From: Candidatus Moraniibacteriota bacterium
Lineage (GTDB): Bacteria; Patescibacteriota; Minisyncoccia; Moranbacterales; GCA-2747515
Direction: 5' to 3'
Length of the DNA: 18,029 nt
Assembly: GCA_030592425.1 (NCBI GenBank)
Contig: JAUVJK010000011.1
Coordinates: 1 to 18,029 of the forward strand
Shown: piece after piece, positions 7,232 through 13,976 of the stretch
How the letters are laid out: every line of letters begins with the position of its first letter
Position numbering within the stretch: position 1 is the first letter of the stretch
Notes under the pieces: model-generated
Database searches by the model: none
Seen by the model: the letters and a program-made list of their open reading frames with translations, nothing else
What the model was told of the DNA's origin: nothing
Position numbers and translations under genes: made by a program

Positions 7232-9025
7232 TTATTCTAAAGGTCGCAATTTAATATGAAGATCTTGCAATTGTTTCTCCGTTGTTATTGCTGGTGAATC
7301 CATCATCAGATCCCTTCCTTGCCCATCTTTTGGAAAGGCATAAATGTCACGAATCGAATCAAGCTCATGAAGAACCATTAAAATACGATCGATTCCTGGT
7401 GCATTTCCACCATGCGGTGGTGTTCCATATTGGAATGCTTCAATAAGTGCACTAAAACGCTGATCAACTTCTTCTTTTGTATAACCAGCAATTTCAAATG
7501 CCTTATACATGATTGCAGGATCATGATTGCGAATGGCACCACTCGATGCTTCAAATCCATTCAACACAAGATCGTATTGGTGTCCCAAAATATCAAGAGG
7601 TTCTTTTTCTTCAAGTGCCTGCATTCCACCTTGTGGCATCGTGAACGGATTGTGATCAAAATCGATCTTATCAGGCTCAATATCTGAATACGAGTACATT
7701 GGAAAATCAACAATCCAACACCACACTGCTTTTGAAGGATCCTTAAGTTCTAATTTCTCTGCACACGCATTACGTACCGCACCAAGGGAGAGGCTAGCTG
7801 TGCGCCAGTCATCCGCACCAAAGAAGATGATATCACCAGCTTTTGCCTTTGTTATTTCAATGATCTTTCCTGCCAGTTCTTCTCCTAAGAATTTGACAAT
7901 TGGTGATTGCAATGTCCCGTCTTCACGCACGATGATATAAGCAAGACCTTTTGCGCCACCAGTTTTTGCAATTTCTGTAAATTCATCAATCACTTTACGA
8001 CTAAATGATGCCCCACCATCAACCTTTAGTGCATGGACGACACCACCATCAGCGACAGCACCAGAAAAAACACCAAATTCACAATCAGCAACAAGTTCTG
8101 TAACTGGGATGATCTCGAGTTCAAAGCGAAGATCAGGTTTATCTGTGCCGTACTTTGTCATCGCATCACGCCACGATATTTGAATGAAACGTCCGTTATT
8201 ATCTAATTGTTCCACTTTCTTCTGAGAGAAGTTTTCCGTCAGTTCAATCATAAGAGGCTCCATGATCTCAAAAATATCTTCCTGTTCGACAAAGCTCATT
8301 TCCATGTCTAATTGATAAAACTCACCATAATGGCGATCCATACGTGGATCTTCATCACGAAAACATGGTGCAATTTGGAAATATTTATCCGTACCACCAA
8401 CCATGAGCAATTGTTTGAATTGCTGCGGAGCTTGTGGCAGTGCATAAAACTTCCCAGGATGCAGTCGTGATGGCACGAGAAAATCTCGTGCGCCTTCTGG
8501 AGAAGAATTTGCAAGGATCGGCGTCTGGATCTCTGTAAAGCCACGCGCATGAAAGTAATCGCGCATATACTGGAAATACTTATCTTTCAATATGAGAAGT
8601 TCTTGCAACGATGCACGTCGTAGATCAATATAACGATATTTCAGACGAATCTGTTCATTTGATTCATCAACTTTCTGTTCATCAAGTTCAAATGGTGGTG
8701 TTTTTGCACGAGAAAAGATCGTCAGTTGTTTCGCCTCGATCTCGACCTTCCCTGTTTTGAGCTTGTCATTGATCATGTCATCAGGTCGCAAAACAACATC
8801 GCCTGTGACACCAATAACCCATTCACTTCGTAATTGATCTGCAATTTCCCATGCGTCTTTATTCTTTTTTGGATCAAATGTTACCTGCGTCAATCCGTAG
8901 CGATCTCGTAGATCGATAAAAATAATACCACCATGATCACGGCGACGATGCACCCAGCCAGCCAATGTCACCTTCTGTGATTTTTGTGTATCTGTTAATT
9001 CTCCACACGTATGTGTACGTAGCAT
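7232..9025 (-). CDS. aspS: Aspartyl-tRNA synthetase (likely also charges tRNA-Asn)
   Basis: A class IIb synthetase that attaches Asp to tRNA in the cytosol. It is 597 aa, the bacterial-type length. The N-terminal anticodon-binding OB fold starts at about residue 17 (VTLAGWVHRRRDHGGIIFID). Class II motif 1 lies around IQTPILANSSPEGARDFLVP, motif 2 is FRDEDPRMDRHYGEFYQLDM, a GAD insertion covers about 290-420, and motif 3 is GIDRILMVL near the end. The residue at position 31 is His within RRDHGG. From memory, non-discriminating bacterial AspRS such as the Pseudomonas enzyme have His31, whereas E. coli has Leu, so this enzyme may also make Asp-tRNA(Asn) for GatCAB. No clear Shine-Dalgarno is seen. 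hisS lies 140 bp upstream and the MFS gene 19 bp downstream. Confidence 0.97.
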   Translation of the reverse strand: MLRTHTCGELTDTQKSQKVTLAGWVHRRRDHGGIIFIDLRDRYGLTQVTFDPKKNKDAWEIADQLRSEWVIGVTGDVVLRPDDMINDKLKTGKVEIEAKQLTIFSRAKTPPFELDEQKVDESNEQIRLKYRYIDLRRASLQELLILKDKYFQYMRDYFHARGFTEIQTPILANSSPEGARDFLVPSRLHPGKFYALPQAPQQFKQLLMVGGTDKYFQIAPCFRDEDPRMDRHYGEFYQLDMEMSFVEQEDIFEIMEPLMIELTENFSQKKVEQLDNNGRFIQISWRDAMTKYGTDKPDLRFELEIIPVTELVADCEFGVFSGAVADGGVVHALKVDGGASFSRKVIDEFTEIAKTGGAKGLAYIIVREDGTLQSPIVKFLGEELAGKIIEITKAKAGDIIFFGADDWRTASLSLGAVRNACAEKLELKDPSKAVWCWIVDFPMYSYSDIEPDKIDFDHNPFTMPQGGMQALEEKEPLDILGHQYDLVLNGFEASSGAIRNHDPAIMYKAFEIAGYTKEEVDQRFSALIEAFQYGTPPHGGNAPGIDRILMVLHELDSIRDIYAFPKDGQGRDLMMDSPAITTEKQLQDLHIKLRPLE

Positions 9026-9040
9026 GTTTGTATGTTACCG

Positions 9041-9063
9041 AATAAAAATAACCGCTGTGCGGT
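9041..9063 (-). terminator. Possible weak terminator after hisS, just before aspS
   Basis: On the minus strand ACCGC-ACA-GCGGT is followed by TATTTTTATT, a short G+C hairpin plus U-rich run. It lies about 100 bp after the hisS stop and 16 bp before the aspS start. The stem is only 5 bp, so termination would be weak. It could equally be a structure in the aspS leader. Confidence 0.4.
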
Positions 9064-9070
9064 ATATATA

Positions 9071-9114
9071 TTAAGAAATCTCTAGGAAAAGCAATATTTA
9101 TAGAGGTTTCTTAA
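9071..9114. repeat. 14-bp inverted repeat in the hisS-aspS gap
   Basis: TTAAGAAATCTCTA at 9071-9084 faces TAGAGGTTTCTTAA at 9101-9114: 14 bp with one mismatch (a G-U pair in plus-strand RNA) and a 16-nt spacer. There is no U tract on either side, so it is more likely an operator-like or leader structure upstream of aspS than a terminator. Function unknown. Confidence 0.55.
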
Positions 9115-9165
9115 ACTATACGAAAGGAAAAGCTATTTGTAAAGGCGTAATCACTGTACTATGTA

Positions 9166-10512
9166 TCATTCCTGGATCAATGTCCTGATGTAGGGAATCA
9201 TTTCTGCATATGTCTTATTCACCGCTTCACCAGAGTGCATATCCTTTATCTGCACAAGATCTTTTTTTATCTCATCTTCACCAGCGATCACTACAACTAG
9301 GAATCCCTTTTTATGTGCATACTTCAACTGATCACCAATCTTTTTTGATGCAAGATAAAGCTCTGTGTTAATATGCGCATCACGCAATTGCGTTGTAAAT
9401 TTTATATAGTGATCCATATATGCCGTATCCATCGTGGTAACCAATACTGTGGCAGGTGTTGACACCGCCGTAGTAAAAAAATCAGATCTCAGTAGTGGTA
9501 CGATCAAGCGTGTCACACCAATCGATATACCGACACCAGGAAATTTCTCGTCAGTAAACTGTGTCGCGAGATCATCATAACGACCACCCGAACACACACT
9601 ACCCAGATCTGCATGTTCTGTGAGAATTGTTTCATATACTGTTCCTGTATAATAATCCAAACCTCGTGCAATTGTCAGATCAATACAAAAATATTCTTCC
9701 GGCACACCAAAGCTCCGTATACCCTTCACCACATCTCTTAATTCTTTACAACCATGAGTAAATGTCTCTCCCATCTCTTGTTCTTGAAGAAATGCGAGCA
9801 TTTCATCCGTATTACATGTCTTTCTCAAAAAAGTGATCATAGCATCTGTCTGCTCTGCGCTAAGGCGCGCATCACTTTGCAATAACGTACTAACAGCATC
9901 GTCACCGATCTTTTCTAATTTATCAATGATCTGCATCACCTTCATCATATCTTTCTGCTCAATACCAAGATGTTCGCAATAGCCCGTTAATATTTTGCGA
10001 TTATTAAGACGAATAACAAAATGACCGAGATCAAGTTTACGAAAAATCCTATAAATAATACTTGGCAATTCAGCATCGGTAATAATATCAATTTTTCCCC
10101 GTCCGATCACATCAATGTCACATTGATGAAATTCACGGTAGCGACCCGACTGCGCGCGTTCACCACGCCATACTTTTTGTATTTGATAACGACGAAAAGG
10201 AAACGAAAGAAATCCCTTATGCATCGCGACATACCGCGCAAGTGGTACAGTAAGATCAAAATGCAAAGCAAGATCAGTATCGGTACTTCCATCAGGACCA
10301 GCTGCCAAACGAGAAAGAGCATAAATCTCTTTTTCATTACCGCCTTTTGAGACAAGTGTCTCTTGACGCTCTACAGCGGGCGTCTCGATCTGGCAAAAAC
10401 CACATCGTTCATATTCCTCTCTGATCGTATCGAGAGCTCTCTGATACACGATCTGTTCCTCAGGCAGTAATTCTGGAAAGCCGCTAAGTGGTTTTGGTTT
10501 CATCATTGTCAT
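9166..10512 (-). CDS. hisS: Histidyl-tRNA synthetase
   Basis: A class IIa synthetase charging tRNA-His. It is 448 aa, close to the usual 420-450. It opens with PKPLSGFPELLPEEQIVYQR (family: GxxDxLP), then IETPAVERQETLVSKGG, the LHFDLTVPLARYVA motif and class II motif 2 RYQIQKVWRGERAQSGRYRE with FHQCDIDVIG. The histidine-specific motifs ARGLDYYTGTVYE and SVCSGGRYDDL are intact, and motif 3 is FPGVGISIGVTRLI. The C-terminal anticodon-binding domain runs from about residue 355 (ATVLVTTMD to the end). Several Met codons occur at the start (MTMMKPKP), so the exact start could be 10512 or a few codons later. It lies 195 bp downstream of the histidine kinase gene and 140 bp upstream of aspS. Confidence 0.97.
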   Translation of the reverse strand: MTMMKPKPLSGFPELLPEEQIVYQRALDTIREEYERCGFCQIETPAVERQETLVSKGGNEKEIYALSRLAAGPDGSTDTDLALHFDLTVPLARYVAMHKGFLSFPFRRYQIQKVWRGERAQSGRYREFHQCDIDVIGRGKIDIITDAELPSIIYRIFRKLDLGHFVIRLNNRKILTGYCEHLGIEQKDMMKVMQIIDKLEKIGDDAVSTLLQSDARLSAEQTDAMITFLRKTCNTDEMLAFLQEQEMGETFTHGCKELRDVVKGIRSFGVPEEYFCIDLTIARGLDYYTGTVYETILTEHADLGSVCSGGRYDDLATQFTDEKFPGVGISIGVTRLIVPLLRSDFFTTAVSTPATVLVTTMDTAYMDHYIKFTTQLRDAHINTELYLASKKIGDQLKYAHKKGFLVVVIAGEDEIKKDLVQIKDMHSGEAVNKTYAEMIPYIRTLIQE

Positions 10513-10655
10513 GAGAATCTCTTACTTTTTATCGTGGCATAATAATACTGCATTTCAGAAAAAAGACAATACAAGACTTCTCTCTCCTACATTTTTTCTT
10601 ACAGGAATATACTGTAGATCTGCATTTTCATCTTTTTCTGTGCATACGCATAGAA

Positions 10656-10672
10656 CTCCAACAACATTGGAG
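10656..10672. repeat. Small hairpin between the histidine kinase gene and hisS
   Basis: CTCCAA and TTGGAG form a perfect 6-bp inverted repeat with a 5-nt loop in the 195-bp gap 10513-10707. No U tract follows on the minus strand, so it is not a standard terminator. I see no convincing gene in this gap. Confidence 0.35.
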
Positions 10673-10707
10673 CATCTTCAAAAAATAAAATTGAATATCT
10701 CATAATT

Positions 10708-12390
10708 TTATTTTTTCTTAGGTCGATATTCATTCTTCTCAATAGAAAATTCCTCCAATGTTCCATGATGTGGTACATCACGCGGTTGCTCAAGAGGGAG
10801 ATCAACGATAAATTTCGAACCCTGACCAGAACCAGCGGACTCTACCCACACCCGACCATGATGCGCATCAACAAGATTACGTCCAACATATAATCCTAAA
10901 CCAGTTCCTTCTGCATGCAAACGACTCGTATCTTTTCCACGCGAAAATTTTTCAAACAACTGGTCGATCAATTCTTTAGGCACGCCGATACCTGTATCTG
11001 CAATTGTCACGCGAATAGTATTAAAGTGCTTTTCAATGATAACTGTTACAGTCCCTTTCTCTGTATACTTAATTGCATTATCAATTAAATTTGAGATCAC
11101 TTCACGAATTTTACTATAATCCATTTCAATCGGTGGCAATGCTTTATGTGGCTTCTTTACCACTAATTCAAGACCTTTGTCGCGTGCACGAAGCACAAAT
11201 GTATCATATAATTCATCCACGAGATCTTCCATACGATAGAAGTCAAATTTGTATTCCAAGCGCCCGGATTCAATACGAGAAATATTAAGAAGATCTTCTA
11301 CTAATTGAATAAGTCGTTCATTTGAAAGATATACTTTATTAAGAGCATCACGTAATTTCAGATCTATCTTTCCATAAGAGCCTTCTAAGATTAGAGAGAT
11401 ATATCCCTTGATCGCCGTTAATGGTGTTCGTAATTGGTGTGATGCAATAGAAATAAATTCAGATTTTGCATTATCCAATTTTCGTAATTCACTATTTGCT
11501 CGCGCTAATTTATCCGTCATTACTTGAAGTTCATCCTTTCGATTAACCTCCCAGTTGAAAGTTTTCATAAGGAGGAACGAGAAAAAAATAAGTACAATAA
11601 CTGTAAAAATACCAAAAATAAGTTCTGCCATCGTATTTGCCAATACGAGATCAACCAATGCCTCAATAATAATGAAATTAATGATCAATAGTATTAATGC
11701 TGATCGAATATGCATTACATTATATTGAAAAGCCACATACGATAAGATCAAAACATAGAGAAAAACAAGAAAATTACCATATGGCAAGATCTCAATACCA
11801 AACCACAATGGAATATTTGTTATACCAACAATCCAAATTAAAAAATAAACAACGAGAATCCATTTAGCCATCATTCGATGTTTATAATGATATACATTTT
11901 TACCCAAAGCGATCCTTGCGGTGTCAATCGTACCAAGAAGGAGTAACCCGCTAAAAATAACACCCATAAAAAAAATATATACCACACCTGCCTGTGGCCA
12001 ATAGTGAAAACCACTTATCTCAATAAGATCTGACACATATAAGTCAGAAAAAACAAACACTGAGCAGATCATGGACAGACCATATCCAATAATGAGAATA
12101 CCTTTCCGCTTAAGTTTAAGAATGATCGTTACCCAATGATAAAGAAGGATTGGAAGATATGTTGCAGCAAAGGCAATGATTCCGACCCAAAAACGAGCAT
12201 TCACATACGTTTCAGCATTAAGCCAAAAATAGTATCCCGCGCTCCATATAGCAATCATTACTGTGAAAATAAAGAAGATGATATTTGAAAGTTTTTTCCG
12301 ACCACCACCAATCAACACAGTCGATCCATACGCAATCGCAGTAATTCCATTAACGATACTTGATACAGCAAAAATTTGATTTACATCCAT
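10708..12390 (-). CDS. Membrane sensor histidine kinase with N-terminal 7-TM-type sensor
   Basis: A 560-aa two-component kinase. Residues 1-280 hold eight or nine hydrophobic segments resembling the 7-TM histidine kinase N-terminal sensor region, with no large extracellular domain, so the signal is probably sensed within or at the membrane. A short coiled linker (about 285-310) precedes the dimerisation domain with phospho-acceptor His318 in ASHQLRTPLTAIKGY. The ATPase domain has an N box around Asn434 and Asn438 (VISNLIDNAIKYTE), a G1 box ADTGIGVP with Asp465, an F box LFEKFSRG and a G2 box GTGLGLYVGRNLVDAHHG. All needed residues are present, so it should be active. No response regulator is adjacent, so it is an orphan here. 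Its neighbour upstream is a C39-like peptidase with a separate promoter. A 26-bp palindrome lies directly before the start codon. Confidence 0.92.
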   Translation of the reverse strand: MDVNQIFAVSSIVNGITAIAYGSTVLIGGGRKKLSNIIFFIFTVMIAIWSAGYYFWLNAETYVNARFWVGIIAFAATYLPILLYHWVTIILKLKRKGILIIGYGLSMICSVFVFSDLYVSDLIEISGFHYWPQAGVVYIFFMGVIFSGLLLLGTIDTARIALGKNVYHYKHRMMAKWILVVYFLIWIVGITNIPLWFGIEILPYGNFLVFLYVLILSYVAFQYNVMHIRSALILLIINFIIIEALVDLVLANTMAELIFGIFTVIVLIFFSFLLMKTFNWEVNRKDELQVMTDKLARANSELRKLDNAKSEFISIASHQLRTPLTAIKGYISLILEGSYGKIDLKLRDALNKVYLSNERLIQLVEDLLNISRIESGRLEYKFDFYRMEDLVDELYDTFVLRARDKGLELVVKKPHKALPPIEMDYSKIREVISNLIDNAIKYTEKGTVTVIIEKHFNTIRVTIADTGIGVPKELIDQLFEKFSRGKDTSRLHAEGTGLGLYVGRNLVDAHHGRVWVESAGSGQGSKFIVDLPLEQPRDVPHHGTLEEFSIEKNEYRPKKK

Positions 12391-12425
12391 AGTAAAAGTG
12401 TTTAAATACTTTTACTATTATACCA
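12391..12425 (-). promoter_or_regulatory. Extended -10 promoter and palindromic operator candidate of the kinase gene
   Basis: On the minus strand TGGTATAAT (TATAAT at 12422-12417) forms an extended -10 box; the -35 region is weak. Immediately downstream, 12391-12416 is a near-perfect 26-bp palindrome with arms AGTAAAAGT and ACTTTTACT and a TTTAAA centre. It covers the expected transcription start and abuts the ATG at 12390, leaving no room for a Shine-Dalgarno sequence. A regulator bound here would block the promoter, or the RNA hairpin would sit at the start codon. The pattern is seen; the role is inferred. Confidence 0.5.
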
Positions 12426-12565
12426 TAAATAAAAAAGCTTACATACTCATGATCCATAAAAATGGTAAATAAAATACCTACTAGAAAACACTCTCAATAC
12501 TATTGTGATTTCCTTGTGAAGATTTAGACATCACAAACTTCTTCCCGCAATGATATAATTGCCGA

Positions 12566-12596
12566 ATATACTTTCACACTCCTAGTCAAAGTATAT
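12566..12596. repeat. Inverted repeat between the peptidase and kinase genes
   Basis: ATATACTTT (12566-12574) and AAAGTATAT (12588-12596) are a perfect 9-bp inverted repeat with a 13-nt spacer, in the 252-bp gap 12391-12642. It lies 47 bp past the peptidase stop. It is A+T-rich without a clear U tract, so it could be a weak terminator or an operator. I see no further gene in this gap. Confidence 0.4.
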
Positions 12597-12642
12597 GAAA
12601 GATCTTTAGATATTTTCCGATCGATCATATTTAAAACCAGAA

Positions 12643-13149
12643 TTACTTTTGGATCACGATCATCTGACGAATGATCAATTCATCTGATTTGATTATTTTA
12701 CCTGAAAAATCAAACCATACTGTCATAAAATCCTCTTTTGTTATTTTTCTCATAGAACCAATTTCAGGATCTTGAAGATAGATAAAAGTATCATCCAATC
12801 CCATTACAACAGAGTAATGTCCATCGGCTACCGCACCATCATCATAATCACATCGCCCTCGCGTGAACCAGTCAACAATAACAGGAATATCTTTCATCAA
12901 CCATTCTTCAATATCATCAAATGAACTCTTATTTTTTATAATAGTATGCAATCCAAGATCATGTGCTATTCTACAAATATCTTCAGCGCTCACACCGAGA
13001 TTATTATCTATATTGCAACTCTCAGCAAGCTCTGACTCCATTTTTTCGATACCATAATATGCCAAAATGATCTTCAGAGATGCAGGGCCGCATACACCAG
13101 AATGCAGTGTCTCTTGAAATTGTTTTAGAGGAAGTAGTATTTTGACCAT
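12643..13149 (-). CDS. Stand-alone C39-like cysteine peptidase
   Basis: A 168-aa protein with the papain-like C39 fold signature: SGVCGPASLKIILAYYG with Cys20, a helical middle (SAEDICRIAHDLGLHT), the DGHYSVVMGLDD motif with His111, and LQDPEIG with Asp127. This gives a full Cys-His-Asp triad. The glutamine usually six residues before Cys is displaced (Gln10 or Gln12). C39 enzymes classically cut double-glycine leaders in peptide exporters. Here there is no transporter domain, no signal peptide and no exporter nearby, so it could act in the cytosol or have another substrate. No Shine-Dalgarno is seen. The promoter at 13181-13189 would give a 5' leader of about 25 nt. The histidine kinase follows 252 bp downstream. 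Family assignment is good; biological role is open. Confidence 0.8.
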   Translation of the reverse strand: MVKILLPLKQFQETLHSGVCGPASLKIILAYYGIEKMESELAESCNIDNNLGVSAEDICRIAHDLGLHTIIKNKSSFDDIEEWLMKDIPVIVDWFTRGRCDYDDGAVADGHYSVVMGLDDTFIYLQDPEIGSMRKITKEDFMTVWFDFSGKIIKSDELIIRQMIVIQK

Positions 13150-13180
13150 GATTAATTACTACTATTTATTACTATTGGAT

Positions 13181-13189
13181 ATTATAGCA
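13181..13189 (-). promoter_or_regulatory. Extended -10 promoter candidate of the C39 peptidase gene
   Basis: Minus strand TGCTATAAT, an extended -10 with perfect TATAAT at 13186-13181. The region where a -35 box would sit is occupied by the 48-bp palindrome, so the palindrome may also influence this promoter. Confidence 0.5.
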
Positions 13190-13234
13190 AAATAAAAGAA
13201 TCACGTCATTAATGACGTGATTCTTTTATTTTGC
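13187..13234. terminator. Perfect 48-bp palindrome, bidirectional terminator of the tRNA cluster
   Basis: GCAAAATAAAAGAATCACGT at the left edge is mirrored exactly at the right edge; the dyad centre is 13210/13211 and all 24 pairs match. The stem core TCACGTCATT is flanked by A-rich and T-rich runs, so RNA from either strand yields a hairpin followed by U-rich sequence. It lies at the downstream end of the minus-strand tRNA cluster and just upstream of the C39 gene. The last bases coincide with the 3' edge of the tRNA-Trp fragment. Confidence 0.75.
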
Positions 13235-13299
13235 ACGGGTACTAGGATTTGCCCAGGGATAAACCCTGGGTTTAAACCTAGAATAACGGTTTTGGAGAC
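13232..13299 (-). pseudogene. Truncated tRNA-Trp copy with a palindromic insert in the T-loop
   Basis: Two blocks match the intact tRNA-Trp exactly: 13232-13251 equals 13365-13384 (20 nt), and 13275-13299 equals 13385-13409 (25 nt). Together they cover the anticodon, variable and T arms and the 3' acceptor strand. The D arm and 5' acceptor strand are missing, so it cannot fold as a tRNA. Between the blocks a 23-nt insert (13252-13274) with the hairpin CCCAGGG-ATAAA-CCCTGGG splits the T-loop between positions 55 and 56. The fragment abuts the cluster terminator. It looks like a displaced 3' end from an integration at the tRNA gene. Confidence 0.85.
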
Positions 13300-13326
13300 A
13301 CCTTTCGCTCGCGAGCGACGTGTCTC
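13295..13326. repeat. Nested palindrome with TCGCTCGCGAGCGA core
   Basis: GAGACAC (13295-13301) and GTGTCTC (13320-13326) enclose a perfect 14-bp palindrome TCGCTCGCGAGCGA (13305-13318). The left arm is partly tRNA-Trp anticodon-arm sequence. On the minus strand 20 nt of this element (13324 down to 13305) are identical to 14661-14680 inside the TPR gene. It is therefore a dispersed element and not a chance hairpin. A second, smaller pair GTCTC/GAGAC and a CGAATGA tandem follow at 13322-13345. Confidence 0.75.
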
Positions 13327-13366
13327 GCGAATGACGAATGAGACTGTTGTTCGTATTTAATATCTG

Positions 13367-13437
13367 CACGGGTACTAGGATTTGAACCTAGAATAACGGT
13401 TTTGGAGACCGTTGTGATACCATTTCACTATACCCGC
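13367..13437 (-). tRNA. tRNA-Trp (anticodon CCA)
   Basis: A 71-nt cloverleaf: acceptor GCGGGTA with TACCCGT (G1-U72 wobble), D stem GTGA/TCAC, anticodon stem ACGGT/ACCGT with loop CTCCAAA, 4-nt variable loop, T stem CTAGG/CCTAG with loop TTCAAAT, discriminator G. The CCA tail is not encoded. It is last in the cluster and is followed by a truncated copy of its own 3' part. Confidence 0.96.
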
Positions 13438-13481
13438 CTGCCAAAGTTTTTTACAAAGTAAAAAATTTAGGCAGGCCCGCC
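13433..13481. repeat. Hairpin insert flanked by CCCGCC direct repeats, upstream of tRNA-Trp
   Basis: CCTGCCAAAGTTTTTTAC (13437-13454) and GTAAAAAATTTAGGCAGG (13458-13475) form an 18-bp inverted repeat with two mismatches and an AAA loop. The hexamer CCCGCC occurs on both sides (13433-13438, inside the tRNA 5' end, and 13476-13481). This resembles a miniature element with a target duplication, although the short G+C hexamer could be chance. In the precursor RNA the hairpin would sit directly 5' of tRNA-Trp. Confidence 0.55.
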
Positions 13482-13518
13482 ACACATAATTTAGTGACGA
13501 AGTTCATATCTGTTTTTG

Positions 13519-13591
13519 AGCCCTCAAGCAGATTTGAACTGCTGACCTCATCCTTACCATGGATGCGCTCTACCAACTGAGCTATGAGGGC
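13519..13591 (-). tRNA. tRNA-Thr (anticodon GGT)
   Basis: A 73-nt cloverleaf: acceptor GCCCTCA/TGAGGGC, D arm AGCTCAGTTGGTAGAGC, anticodon stem CATCC/GGATG with loop ATGGTAA, T arm CAGTTCAAATCTG, discriminator U (shared with the other tRNA-Thr here). No encoded CCA. It lies 17 nt beyond the restored end of the GIY-YIG gene. Confidence 0.96.
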
Positions 13592-13608
13592 ATAGTAGTT
13601 CTCACAAT

Positions 13609-13867
13609 TCATTTCCATTCCCCACTGATCAACTTTTCTTTTTTAATTCTGCTCCATTTTTTAATTTGCACTTCCCTCTCTTGCTTCCGATTTAGTAGAA
13701 AAGGGGTCAGAGCTATAAACTAAAACAAATGGCCCTTGCTGTACGGCCATCTTTGAGCCTTGACCAGAATTGTGTTTTTCGATCCGTTTCTTCGTGTTCT
13801 TTGATATACCAGTGTAATACCTACTGGTTCTTGCTCGGGCAATATAAACATACCAATTCTCATTCAT
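13609..13867 (-). pseudogene. GIY-YIG nuclease (UPF0213/YhbQ-like), frameshifted near the C-terminus
   Basis: The reading from ATG 13867 gives WYVYIARARTSRYYTGISKN then TKKRIEKHNSGQGSKMA, the GIY-YIG catalytic start of the small UPF0213 family, with Arg and Glu positions typical of the fold. The open frame ends early at 13661 (68 aa). Moving to the next frame at an AG dinucleotide run (about 13675-13683) restores the family C-terminus: EREVQIKKWSRIKKEKLISG, ending at a TGA at 13611-13609. Restoring two bases gives 86 aa and the normal EAxxREXXIK spacing. So a 2-nt loss in (AG)n, real or from sequencing, breaks the gene. The family's role is unclear, probably nucleic acid cleavage. It is the only protein gene inside the tRNA cluster. 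Confidence 0.85.
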
Positions 13868-13890
13868 TTTCCACTTTCGCTGAATATTAT

Positions 13891-13926
13891 GAGGTGCCCC
13901 TCGACAAACTCGGGGTACTTCGCCTC
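13891..13926. repeat. Hairpin just upstream of the GIY-YIG gene
   Basis: GTGCCCC and GGGGTAC form a stem (one G-U) around TCGACAAACTC, with an outer GAGG/CCTC pair. It is one of several palindromes filling the 150-bp gap 13868-14017 between tRNA-Tyr and the nuclease gene. Without a U tract it is not a clear terminator. It resembles small interspersed repeats containing TCGACAAGCTC that I recall from many genomes. Confidence 0.45.
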
Positions 13927-13976
13927 GCTTTTATGAAACTCTAGCTTTGGTGCAAATCATTAAATATGGCATGTTT

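Noticed and set aside
9071..9114. T-box or other tRNA-sensing leader upstream of aspS
   Set aside because: The gap is only 140 bp and no T-box core sequence or specifier loop is visible; only a simple inverted repeat is supported.
13232..13481. CRISPR-like array suggested by repeated tRNA-Trp sequence
   Set aside because: Only two copies exist, both explained by tRNA sequence, with no regular spacers and no cas genes.
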